A stretch of 64,000 nucleotides of DNA, taken from positions 1,178,001-1,242,000 of the forward strand of contig OZ244909.1 of assembly GCA_965221725.1 (NCBI GenBank). The letters run 5' to 3'. This stretch comes from HK1 sp965221725. Lineage in GTDB: Bacteria > Pseudomonadota > Gammaproteobacteria > HK1. Both the position numbers and the translations under genes were made by a program. The notes under the pieces are model-generated. The model had not been told where the DNA came from and made no database searches. It saw only the letters and a list, made by a program, of their open reading frames with translations. Position 1 is the first letter of the stretch, and the number at the start of each line of letters is the position of its first letter. Shown here piece by piece: positions 26,569 through 34,661 of the stretch.

Positions 26569-28017
26569 ATGACCGATCCGATGACCATTCCAGTTTCCGA
26601 CATCGAGGCGGAGGTGGTGGTGCTCGGCGCAGGGCCGGGCGGCTACACCGCCGCATTCCGGGCGGCCGATCTGGGGCTCCGCACGGTGCTGGTCGAGCGG
26701 TACCCGACGCTCGGCGGGGTGTGCCTCAACGTCGGGTGCATCCCGTCGAAAGCCCTGCTCCACGCCGCCGCGGTCATCGACGGCGCGGGCGAGATGGCGG
26801 CGCACGGCATCGACTTCGGGCCGCCCTCGATCGACATCGCGAAGCTCGCGGGCTGGAAGGACAAGGTGGTCGGCCAGCTCACCCGCGGACTCGCGGGCCT
26901 CGCGAAGCAGCGCAAGGTTCAGGTAGTGCGGGGCACCGGCGCCTTCTCCTCGCCGCATCGCCTGAACGTCGAGACCCCCGAGGGCCCGAAGACCATCGCC
27001 TTCGAGCGCGCGATCATCGCGGCCGGTTCGCAGGCGGTTGCGCTCCCGGGCTTCCCCGACGACGACCCCCGGCTGATGGATTCGACCGACGCGCTCGGGC
27101 TCGACGAAGTACCGGGGCGCCTGCTGGTCATCGGCGGCGGCATCATCGGGCTGGAGATGGCGACGGTGTACGCGGCGCTCGGAGCGCGGGTGAGCGTGGT
27201 CGAGCTGATGGACGGGCTCATCCCCGGTTGCGACCGCGACCTCGTCAGGCCGCTGGAGAAGCGCATCCGCGCCCGCTACGAGTCCATCCGGGTCGCGACC
27301 CGGGTCACCGCGGTCTCGCCGGAGGATTCGGGGCTTCGCGTCACCTTCGAGGGCGCGAACGGGGACGGACGGTCCGAGGAGGTATACGACCGGGTGCTCG
27401 TCGCGGTCGGCCGACGCCCGAACGGCCACCGCATCGGCGCCGGCAACGCCGGCGTGCACGTCGACGAACGCGGCTTCATTCCCGCCGACCGCCAGCAGCG
27501 CACCAATGTCGACCACATCTTCGCCATCGGCGACATCGCGGGCGAGCCGATGCTCGCCCACAAGGCCACCCACGAGGGCAAGGTGGCGGCGGAAGTGTGC
27601 GCGGGACACAAGGCAAGCTTCGACGCGCTGACGATCCCGTCGGTGGCGTACACCGACCCGGAGGTCGCGTGGACGGGCCTCACCGAAACCGAAGCGCGCG
27701 AACGGGGGGTCGAGTTCGACAAGGCGACGTTCCCGTGGGCGGCGAGCGGGCGAGCGCTCGGCATCGGCCGCACCGAAGGGCTGACCAAGGTGCTGTTCGA
27801 CCGCGGGACCGGCCGGCTGCTCGGGGCCGGCATCGTCGGCCCACACGCCGGCGACCTCATCGCGGAAGCGACGCTCGCCATCGAAATGGGCGCGGATGTC
27901 CGCGACATCGGGCTCACCATCCACCCCCACCCGACGCTGTCGGAGACATTCAACTTCGCGGCGGAGATGGTGGAAGGGACGATCACCGACCTCTACGTAC
28001 CGCGCCGCGCAAAGTAG
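26569..28017 (+). CDS. lpdA: Dihydrolipoamide dehydrogenase (E3)
   Basis: 482 residues from ATG at 26569 (MTDPMTIPVSDIEAEVVVLG); ATG 26581 or the upstream GTG 26482 are alternatives, none with a strong Shine-Dalgarno. Reoxidises the E2 lipoyl group. FAD site VVVLGAGPGGYTAAFRAADL, redox disulfide GGVCLNVGCIPSK (Cys52, Cys57), NAD site LLVIGGGIIGLEMATVYAAL, second FAD motif NVDHIFAIGDIAGEPMLAHK, and C-terminal catalytic His in HPHPTLSETFNFAAE. Third gene of the plus-strand pyruvate dehydrogenase cluster. Confidence 0.97.
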   Translation: MTDPMTIPVSDIEAEVVVLGAGPGGYTAAFRAADLGLRTVLVERYPTLGGVCLNVGCIPSKALLHAAAVIDGAGEMAAHGIDFGPPSIDIAKLAGWKDKVVGQLTRGLAGLAKQRKVQVVRGTGAFSSPHRLNVETPEGPKTIAFERAIIAAGSQAVALPGFPDDDPRLMDSTDALGLDEVPGRLLVIGGGIIGLEMATVYAALGARVSVVELMDGLIPGCDRDLVRPLEKRIRARYESIRVATRVTAVSPEDSGLRVTFEGANGDGRSEEVYDRVLVAVGRRPNGHRIGAGNAGVHVDERGFIPADRQQRTNVDHIFAIGDIAGEPMLAHKATHEGKVAAEVCAGHKASFDALTIPSVAYTDPEVAWTGLTETEARERGVEFDKATFPWAASGRALGIGRTEGLTKVLFDRGTGRLLGAGIVGPHAGDLIAEATLAIEMGADVRDIGLTIHPHPTLSETFNFAAEMVEGTITDLYVPRRAK

Positions 28018-28080
28018 GCCCCCGGATCCCGCCCCTTGCCGATCACCTGCGACAGGGCCGCGGCACAGGCCCCGACGGGC

Positions 28081-28291
28081 CCGAAAATGTCACCGGTTCA
28101 AGGCTGCGGGCACGGGTCCGACTGCTTTCGACGCGTTGAATGCGACATGGGGGTGGCCAGGGTGCTCGATGCCGCTTGCTTCGCAAGCTCGCTCCGTATC
28201 CTGCGGGTACGCCTGCGCACCCTGACTCGCGCTCGCCTTGCGAAACCGGCCATCTCCGCGCCCTCGCGGCGCGAATCGGTGACATTTCCGG
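28081..28291. repeat. Family C inverted-repeat element, long form (copy C3)
   Basis: Left end CCGAAAATGTCACCGGTTCA, right end GAATCGGTGACATTTCCGG. It aligns along its length with the copy at 37548-37752, including GCTGCGGGCACGGG, GCGTTGAATGCGACA, the core cassette (GATGCCGCTTGCTTCGCAAG), TACGCCTG and CTTGCGAAACC. No open frame is shared. It fills most of the 361-bp gap between lpdA and the hydrolase gene. Confidence 0.88.
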
Positions 28292-28378
28292 GCCAGCACA
28301 GCCGGGACGCAGGTCGGCACCAGCACCGGGGAGCGGGGCTTGACCCGGATTGACGCGATGCTCGATTCGACCTGACCG

Positions 28379-29230
28379 ATGATGCCGCTCGCGCTTGCTT
28401 CCACCGTGACCGGTCAGGGGCCACCGGCCGTCATCCTCCACGGCCTGTTCGGCTCCGGCACGAACTGGCGCACTATCGCCCGGGGGCTCGCGTCCCGGCT
28501 CGAATGCCACCTCGTCGACCAGCGCAACCACGGCCGATCCGCGCATGCGCGCGGCATGGCGTACCCGACCCTCGCCGCGGACGTGCTCGACTACCTGGAC
28601 CGGAAATTTCATCACCATCCGCGCGCCCTCGCGGCGCGAAGTGGTGAAATTTCCGGGCTTGATGCGGCCCGGCTCGACCGGGTCGGGCTCATCGGGCACA
28701 GCATGGGCGGCAAGACGGCGATGACCCTGGCCCTGCTGGCTCCCGAGCGCGTGCGCTGGCTTGTCGTCGTCGATATCGCCCCCGCACCGTCGCCGAGCGA
28801 CCATCGCCCGATCCTCGAGGCACTCCGGGGGCTGGCGCCCGCCTCCCTCACCACCCGCGCCGCCGCGGACGCCGCCCTCGCCGGTTCCATTCCCGAACCC
28901 GCGCTCCGCCAGTTCCTGCTCTGGAACCTCGTCCACGGCGACGCCGGCCTGCGCTGGCGCATCGACCTCGATGCGATCACCGAGGCGCTGCCCGACCTCA
29001 CCGGCTTTCCGCCCATCACGCCGGGTGCCGCCTACCGGGGGCCGACGCTGTTCCTGCGGGGCGAGCACTCGGAGTATGTGACCGCGAGCCACGAGCCGCG
29101 CATCCGCGCCCTCTTCCCTCGCGCGTCCATCGACACCGTCTCCGGCACCGGCCACTGGCTCCACGCCGAACGACCGGCCGCGGTGACAGAGCGGGTCGCC
29201 CGCTTCATCGACGAAACGACGGCGGGGTGA
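28379..29230 (+). CDS. Alpha/beta hydrolase, YbfF-like esterase, carrying an in-frame repeat insertion
   Basis: 283 residues from ATG at 28379 (the second codon is also ATG). Oxyanion region HGLFGSGTNWRTIARGLASR, then VDQRNHGRSAHARGMAYPTL, nucleophile elbow GLIGHSMGGKTAMTLAL, acid LFLRGEHSEYVT and catalytic His GTGHWLHAERP: the order and wording of YbfF-type esterases, which are about 255 residues. The extra length is explained by a 57-bp family C element (28600-28656) inserted after DVLDYLD, adding 19 residues just before the nucleophile strand, without a stop. Activity may or may not survive. Convergent with the eda-like gene. Confidence 0.88.
   Translation: MMPLALASTVTGQGPPAVILHGLFGSGTNWRTIARGLASRLECHLVDQRNHGRSAHARGMAYPTLAADVLDYLDRKFHHHPRALAARSGEISGLDAARLDRVGLIGHSMGGKTAMTLALLAPERVRWLVVVDIAPAPSPSDHRPILEALRGLAPASLTTRAAADAALAGSIPEPALRQFLLWNLVHGDAGLRWRIDLDAITEALPDLTGFPPITPGAAYRGPTLFLRGEHSEYVTASHEPRIRALFPRASIDTVSGTGHWLHAERPAAVTERVARFIDETTAG
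28600..28656. repeat. Family C inverted-repeat element inside a coding sequence (copy C4)
   Basis: CCGGAAATTTCATCACCATC at the left, GTGGTGAAATTTCCGG at the right, with GCGCCCTCGCGGCGC in the centre. It contributes 19 codons in frame to the esterase gene. Its central block matches the right part of copy C3 (CGCGCCCTCGCGGCGCGAA). Confidence 0.88.
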
Positions 29231-29243
29231 ACCGGAAGCTGCC

Positions 29244-29903
29244 TCACGACTTTCTGTCTCGGGGCGGCGTTCGCACGCTTGCCGCCTGCTCGAGCGCGTT
29301 TGCCGCTGCGTCGATGATCGCGTCCTTGTCGCCCGAACACAGCGCCCGGGGGTCGGTGAGTTCGCGCCCGACGCCCACGAACGCGGCGCCGGCCTCCAGA
29401 TACGCCGCGATCTCGTCTATCTCGATCCCGCCGGTGGGGGCGAGCGGCACGTCCGGAAACATCGCCTTCAGAATCTTCACGTAGGGAGCACCGCCGAGGC
29501 TCCCGATCGGAAAGACCTTCACCGCATCCGCGCCGAGCTCGCGCGCCTGCATGACCTCGCTCGGCGTCGATGCGCCCAGCACGCAGGCGACCCCCGCCTT
29601 GCGGCACGGCTCCACGACGCCGGTGACGATCCCGGGGGTCACGATGAAGCTCGCCCCCGCTTCGATGCAGGCATGCGCCTGCTCGGGGTCCATCACCATG
29701 CCCACCCCGACATCCAACTCGACGCTGTTCGAAAGCTCCTCGACAAGTTCGAGGATTCCGCCAATCGACACCGCGAGTTCGAAAGTCCGGAATCCCGCGT
29801 CGCCCAGCCACTCGACCGCACACTGCGCGCGCTCCGCCGATCGCGTGCGAATGAACGGCACGACGGCGCATTCATGCAGCGGATCGATCAGATGGTCGCT
29901 CAT
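29244..29903 (-). CDS. eda: 2-dehydro-3-deoxy-phosphogluconate aldolase family protein
   Basis: 219 residues from ATG at 29903 (MSDHLIDPLHECAVVPFIRT). KDPG/KHG aldolase fold: FRTFELAVS (Glu42 region), GVGMVMDPEQAHACIEAGAS, FIVTPGIV, and the Schiff-base lysine in ADAVKVFPIGSLGGAPYVK (Lys129), with APTGGIEIDEIAAYLEAGA at the phosphate site. Cleaves KDPG to pyruvate and glyceraldehyde-3-phosphate in the Entner-Doudoroff or a related sugar-acid pathway. No edd or sugar-acid kinase is nearby, so the exact substrate (KDPG, KDPGal or KHG) is open. Confidence 0.85.
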   Translation of the reverse strand: MSDHLIDPLHECAVVPFIRTRSAERAQCAVEWLGDAGFRTFELAVSIGGILELVEELSNSVELDVGVGMVMDPEQAHACIEAGASFIVTPGIVTGVVEPCRKAGVACVLGASTPSEVMQARELGADAVKVFPIGSLGGAPYVKILKAMFPDVPLAPTGGIEIDEIAAYLEAGAAFVGVGRELTDPRALCSGDKDAIIDAAANALEQAASVRTPPRDRKS

Positions 29904-30163
29904 CGGTCCATCCGTGCTCCGGGGCGAAGCGGATGCTCCGACTATACGGAACCGACTCCATCCCCGGAACCGCATTTTGCCCTCGCGTTCGACGGGGCTC
30001 GCGAACGTGGGGGAACACTCAAGGTCGAATCGAGCGTCTTCATACCTGCATCCGTCGCGCTCTGCGCCTACAGGCGTCGGGCGAAAAGCCATCGTGGACG
30101 CACGAGCAGGTCTTCATCATGGCCACTGGAACGCGCCACGGATACACTGGAGACCTCGCCACC

Positions 30164-30673
30164 ATGACCCAACCCGTGATCGATACGCTGAAACTGGCGG
30201 ACAACCTCAAGGAATCCGGCTTCCCGGACCGGCAGGCGGAGGGGCTCGCCCGCGCGTTCGGTCTCGCGCTGACCGAGCATGTCGCCACCAAGGCCGATCT
30301 CGACGCGGCGATCCGGCTCGTTCGAGCCGACATCGCCGCCCTCGACAACAAGATCAGTGCACTCGAAAACAAAGGCAATACCCGCGACATCAGGATCGAT
30401 GCTCTCGACAGCAAATTCGATGCACTCGACACCAAGGTTGGTGAACTCGACCTCAAGGTCAGTGCACTCGACACCAAGGTCGGTGCACTCGACACCAAGG
30501 TCGGTGCACTCGAAATCAGGATGGATGCCCTCGACACCAAGATCGACGCCCTCGACAGGAAGTTCGAGGCCAAGTTCAATTCGCTGCAAACACAGATCAG
30601 GTTCGTCTTCGCGATGCTGGCCATGCTGCTGGCCCTGGGCCTGATCGATGCCGTCGGGCCCCTGATCATCTGA
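30164..30673 (+). CDS. DUF1640-like coiled-coil protein with C-terminal membrane anchor
   Basis: 169 residues from ATG at 30164 (MTQPVIDTLKLADNLKESGF), with GGAGA upstream; an earlier ATG at 30119 is possible. N-terminal motif (DTLKLADNLKESGFPDRQAE), then residues 45-140 form a long coiled coil of seven-residue units (ALDTKVG, repeated with small changes), and the last 25 residues are a membrane helix (FVFAMLAMLLALGLIDAVG). The coil is encoded by near-identical 21-bp units (30400-30540), so copy number can vary in frame. Such proteins are tail-anchored; role in bacteria unknown, the mitochondrial relative being the MCU regulator family. A truncated paralogue is at 8718. Confidence 0.85.
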   Translation: MTQPVIDTLKLADNLKESGFPDRQAEGLARAFGLALTEHVATKADLDAAIRLVRADIAALDNKISALENKGNTRDIRIDALDSKFDALDTKVGELDLKVSALDTKVGALDTKVGALEIRMDALDTKIDALDRKFEAKFNSLQTQIRFVFAMLAMLLALGLIDAVGPLII

Positions 30674-30750
30674 GGCCGTTTTACCTCCGTCCGACCCCCG
30701 CACTCGGCATCCGGTCCAGCCCGGCGGCGTTCGATCTCCGGAGGCCGTCC

Positions 30751-32577
30751 CTACCAGGCGTCGCTCCGGCTCGGAGGCCGTTCCCCCCGCGCGCGGTGCT
30801 CCAGCGCGAACTGGCGCCTCAGCAGCCCGCCGGGGTCGTCGGGAATGCGGCGAAGCCACTGCTCGTAGGCAAGCTGACGTTCCTCGCTCAGCGGCCCCCC
30901 GGACTCGAGCCCCGCCGGGGTGCGGTCGGCTCGGGCCGCGCTGGCGCCTTCCGCTTCGAGGTGCCGCGTCTCACCGGCTGGAGTCTGTCGGGTGCCGGCG
31001 GGAGCCCGGGTGGTCTGCCCAGCATCGGTCTCGGTATCGGCGCTCCGCGCCCCTCCCGGTGCGCGCGCCACCCCCGCGCCGGAGTCGCCGCCCCGCTCAC
31101 CTCGAAACTCCTGATCCGGTCGGCGTGCGGCTTGATTCCCGGCCCCGTCCTCCACATCCCCCGGGCCCGTTTCGCCGCCACCCCCGGTTTCGCCATCACC
31201 GCCCTGCGGTTCGGGCTGCGACTCCAGCAACGCTTCGACGAGCTTACGGTTGTGCTCGGCGTCCTCATGACCCGGATCGCGGACGAGGGCCGCGCCCCAC
31301 GCCTCAAGAGCGCCGCGCAGATCGCCGGCGCGCGCGAGCGCATTTCCCCGGTTGTAGTGGTCCTCGGCGGCGTCGCCCCGAGCGAACGCTTGCGCCGATT
31401 CGTCGTAGCGCCCCCCGCGGTAGAGCGCGGTGCCGCGCCAGCGATGGTCGGGGGCAATCTCCGCCGCGCGGTCGGCATCGCCCCGCTCGATGGCTCCCGC
31501 TGCCTGCTGATCGCGCCGCGCCCACAGATCCGCAAACTCGAACGCCCCGGCCTCGGGGACGGGAAGTGAAATCGCGAGCGGCAGCGCGAGCAGCCAGCCG
31601 CGCCGAAACGCGAGCGCCGCCAGCGGCAGCAGCACCAGCACCAGCCACGGCCCCTCGTCGCGCCACGCGTCGGTGGCGCGGTCCCCGTCTTCCAGCGATC
31701 GGCGCCACGGATCATCCACCCGGGACCCGAGCAGCCAGTCGATGTCGGCATCGTCCGCGGTGACGGTGGAGAACCGCCCCTTGCCGGCCGCGGCCACGGC
31801 GCGAAGTGCCGCCGCATCGAGCCGCGGCACCACGATCGCGCCGTGCGAATTCTTGAGAAAGCCACCTTCGGCCAGCGGCACCGGCGCGCCCTCCTCGGTG
31901 CCCACCGCAAGCACCGACACCCGGATACCCCGGCCCGCAAGCGCCTCGGCGGTATCGCGGGTCCGCGGGCCCTGCACTGCGTCGGTGACCAGGATGACCT
32001 CGCCAGCGGTGGCCTTGCCCGTCTCCAGCCGCTCCCGGGCGAGCGCGAGCCCCAGATCCGGTCGGCTTCCCGGCACGGGGACGACGCTGGTGTCGATGGC
32101 CGACAGCAGGTGGACAAGCGTCTCCGCATCCCGGGTGAGCGGGGCCACGAGGAATGCATCGCCCGCGAACACCACGAGTCCGGTGCGGCCGTCGCGGTTG
32201 CGCCGGAGGAGATCGGCTACCTTGTGGCGCGCGCGTTCCAGGCGCGAAGGCGTCAGATCGCGCGCGTCCATCGAACGCGACACGTCGAGGACGATCACCC
32301 GGGCGGCGAGGGTGCGAAACACCGGCTGCTCAAGCCGCTCGAACGCCGGCCCGGCCAGCGCGAGCCCGGCGACGACCACCGCGACGGCCATCACCGCCCA
32401 GGGCCACTCCCGGCGCGGCGTGCCGGCGCCGACGAGGAGGTGGGGCAGCAAGGCGGGCTCGATGATCGCCTCCCAGGAACCGCTCCGGTTCCAGCGCCGG
32501 CGCAGCCACCACACCAGCGCGAGCCCCGGCGGAATCGCCGCGAGCCACCAGGGACGCACGAACACGAACTCGGTCAA
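30751..32577 (-). CDS. BatB/BatC-like von Willebrand factor A and TPR membrane protein
   Basis: 608 residues. Two N-terminal membrane helices (ALVWWLRR..., VMAVAVVVAGLALAGPAFER), a VWA domain with the metal site IVLDVSRSMDARDLTPSR and EVILVTDAVQG, a further helix (WLVLVLLPLAALAFRRGWLL), TPR repeats at about 380-450 (GRYDESAQAFARG, HYNRGNALARAGDLRGALEA), and a Gly/Glu/Ala-rich low-complexity tail. This is the aerotolerance BatB with a BatC-type TPR region. Its ATG overlaps the stop of the BatA gene by 4 nt (32574-32577), implying coupled synthesis. Role likely in a membrane chaperone-like complex; the usual MoxR ATPase and DUF58 genes are absent here. Confidence 0.88.
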   Translation of the reverse strand: MTEFVFVRPWWLAAIPPGLALVWWLRRRWNRSGSWEAIIEPALLPHLLVGAGTPRREWPWAVMAVAVVVAGLALAGPAFERLEQPVFRTLAARVIVLDVSRSMDARDLTPSRLERARHKVADLLRRNRDGRTGLVVFAGDAFLVAPLTRDAETLVHLLSAIDTSVVPVPGSRPDLGLALARERLETGKATAGEVILVTDAVQGPRTRDTAEALAGRGIRVSVLAVGTEEGAPVPLAEGGFLKNSHGAIVVPRLDAAALRAVAAAGKGRFSTVTADDADIDWLLGSRVDDPWRRSLEDGDRATDAWRDEGPWLVLVLLPLAALAFRRGWLLALPLAISLPVPEAGAFEFADLWARRDQQAAGAIERGDADRAAEIAPDHRWRGTALYRGGRYDESAQAFARGDAAEDHYNRGNALARAGDLRGALEAWGAALVRDPGHEDAEHNRKLVEALLESQPEPQGGDGETGGGGETGPGDVEDGAGNQAARRPDQEFRGERGGDSGAGVARAPGGARSADTETDAGQTTRAPAGTRQTPAGETRHLEAEGASAARADRTPAGLESGGPLSEERQLAYEQWLRRIPDDPGGLLRRQFALEHRARGERPPSRSDAW

Positions 32578-33572
32578 CGTCGCCTCCCAACCCGCAATTT
32601 GACGAGCAGAGCCACGAGAGCAAAGAGGGCCGCCGAAAATCCGAGCGGCCAGTGAAACATCTCGCGGGTCGGGCGGAATGTCTCGCCGGCGCCGGCGCCG
32701 GCGATCGGCTCGATCTCGTCGATCAGCCGGTAGATCTCCCCGAGTTCCGCGGTGTCGCGCGCGTGGAAGTACCGGCCGCCCGTCATGTCCGCGATCGCCG
32801 TCAGGGTGGTTTCGTCGAGCGCCGACCCGGCGCGGCTTCGCAGTGGACCCAGCCCGCGCGCGGCCGCTTCCCCGGCCGCCCCGACGCCCACCGTGTGGAT
32901 CGTGATCCCCTCCGCCGCGGCGAAGCGGGCTGCGGACCGCGGCTCGACCCGGCTCGCGGTGTCGGCGCCATCGGTCAGCAGAACCAGCACCCGCTCTTGC
33001 GGCGGACGTTCGCGAAGCCGCTTCACGGCAAGGCCGATCGCGTCACCGATCGCGGTCTGCTCGCCGGGGAGTCCCGGGACGGTCTTCGATACCATCTCGG
33101 AGACGCTGTCGAGGTCCAGCGTGAACGGCGCTTGCAGGTACGGACGGGTACCGAACAGGATGAGGCCGACCCGATCGCCGGCGCGGCGCTGCACGAAGTC
33201 GCCTGCCACCCGCTTCACGACATCGATTCGACGCTCGAAACCGGTACCGCTCCTCATGTCCCGCTCACGCATGCTCCCGGAGAGGTCGAGGGCGAGCATG
33301 AGGTCGCGCCCGTGCACGGGGAGCGACACGGGGTCACCCACCCACTGCGGGCGGGCGGCGGCAAGGACGAGCAGACCCCACGCGAGCAGCGCGACAACCC
33401 GCCGGATGCGAGCTCCCGGCGCCGGTGCGCGATCCTGCCACCCCATCGCCTCCTCGAAGTACGGAATCCGGATCGGTGCCCCGACGGCGTCGGGCGCGCG
33501 CGGCGTCAGGCGCGCCACCAGAAGCGGCGCCGCCACGGCAAGGATCATCCAGGGCCAGACAAGGTGGAGCAT
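32574..33572 (-). CDS. BatA-like von Willebrand factor A membrane protein
   Basis: 332 residues from ATG at 33572 (MLHLVWPWMILAVAAPLLVA). Layout: one N-terminal helix, IPYFEEAMGWQDR, a second helix (ALLAWGLLVLAAARPQWVGD), VWA domain with MIDAS LMLALDLSGSMRERDM, GLILFGTRPYLQAPFTLDL, VLLTDGADTASR and TIHTVGVGAAGE, and a final helix before a basic C-terminus. The PQWVGDPVSLPVHGRDL segment is typical of BatA. Forms a two-gene unit with the downstream BatB-like gene. Divergent from the hydrolase at 33777. Confidence 0.9.
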   Translation of the reverse strand: MLHLVWPWMILAVAAPLLVARLTPRAPDAVGAPIRIPYFEEAMGWQDRAPAPGARIRRVVALLAWGLLVLAAARPQWVGDPVSLPVHGRDLMLALDLSGSMRERDMRSGTGFERRIDVVKRVAGDFVQRRAGDRVGLILFGTRPYLQAPFTLDLDSVSEMVSKTVPGLPGEQTAIGDAIGLAVKRLRERPPQERVLVLLTDGADTASRVEPRSAARFAAAEGITIHTVGVGAAGEAAARGLGPLRSRAGSALDETTLTAIADMTGGRYFHARDTAELGEIYRLIDEIEPIAGAGAGETFRPTREMFHWPLGFSAALFALVALLVKLRVGRRR

Positions 33573-33776
33573 GGAGCGATGTCCCGTCGGTATCGGCAAG
33601 TGCTCCGCCGGGCCGCCGGGAGCACGTTCCGGGCCGGCGGGAACGGCTGGTCCGCGTTCCCGGCCGGAGCGGAAATACCCGCGCACACTGTACACTCGGA
33701 ACCATTCGCCCGCAGTTCTCGGGGCTCCATTCTCGGGGCCCATGCTCAAGGTTCCACGGACCAGGGAGACCGACCC

Positions 33777-34661
33777 ATGCCGACCCTCACCACCGACGAT
33801 GGAGTACGCCTCGCCTTCGAGGAGAGCGGCCGCGGCACCCCCGTAGTATTCGTCCACGAGTTCGCAGGCGACCTGCGAAGCTGGGAGCCGCAGGTACGCC
33901 ATCTCTCGCGACGCTATCGATGCATCACCTGGAACGCCCGCGGGTTCCCCCCGTCCGATGTCCCCGACGACACCGGTGCCTATTCGCAGAATCGGGCCCG
34001 CGACGACGTGCGGGCGGTGCTCGATGCACTCGACATCGAGCGGGCCCATGTGGTGGGGCTCTCGATGGGCGGCTTCGCGACGCTGCACTTCGGTCTCGCC
34101 TACCCCGGGCGGGCGCGCTCACTGGTGGTCGCCGGCGTCGGGTACGGAGCGGAACGCGATCAACGGGAGCGGTTCCGGAACGAAGCGGACATCACCGCCC
34201 GGGTCCTTCGCACCGAAGGCATGGCCGCCGGGGCCGGGGCCTATTCGCTGGGCCCCACCCGCGTGCAGTTCCAGAACAAGGACCCGCGCGGCTGGAGCGA
34301 GTTCGCCCGCATGCTCGCGGAGCATTCCGCCGCCGGGTCCGCACACACCCAGCAGGGCGTGCAGAAGGAGCGCCCGTCCGTGTTCGACCTTGCCGACGAG
34401 ATGCGCAAGCTCACCGTGCCGACCCTCATCGTGACCGGCGACGAGGACTGGCCCTGCCTCCTCCCGAGCGTGTTCATGAAGCGCACGATCCCGAGTGCGG
34501 GGTTGCTGGTGGTGCCGAACACCGGTCATACCATCAACCTCGAAGAGCCGGCCGCGTTCAATGCCGCGCTGGCCGACTTCTTCGCCCAGGTCGACGCCGG
34601 ACGCTGGCCGATGCGGGACCCGCGCGCGATGAGCGAGTCGATCACGGGGGTGAAAGCGTGA
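33777..34661 (+). CDS. Alpha/beta fold hydrolase
   Basis: 294 residues from ATG at 33777 (MPTLTTDDGVRLAFEESGRG), with CAGGGAGA upstream. VVFVHEFAGDLRSWEPQVRH (oxyanion loop), nucleophile VVGLSMGGFATLHFGLAYPG, Asp in TLIVTGDEDWPCLLP and catalytic His NTGHTINLEEP complete the triad. The family covers esterases, dehalogenases and C-C hydrolases; the substrate is not apparent. It overlaps the next gene (quinone oxidoreductase) by 4 nt (GTGA), so the two are coupled and may act in one catabolic step. Confidence 0.88.
   Translation: MPTLTTDDGVRLAFEESGRGTPVVFVHEFAGDLRSWEPQVRHLSRRYRCITWNARGFPPSDVPDDTGAYSQNRARDDVRAVLDALDIERAHVVGLSMGGFATLHFGLAYPGRARSLVVAGVGYGAERDQRERFRNEADITARVLRTEGMAAGAGAYSLGPTRVQFQNKDPRGWSEFARMLAEHSAAGSAHTQQGVQKERPSVFDLADEMRKLTVPTLIVTGDEDWPCLLPSVFMKRTIPSAGLLVVPNTGHTINLEEPAAFNAALADFFAQVDAGRWPMRDPRAMSESITGVKA

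Noticed and set aside
28081..28291. Long family C elements as a CRISPR or as a gene
   Set aside because: No regular repeat-spacer pattern, and no shared open frame between copies.
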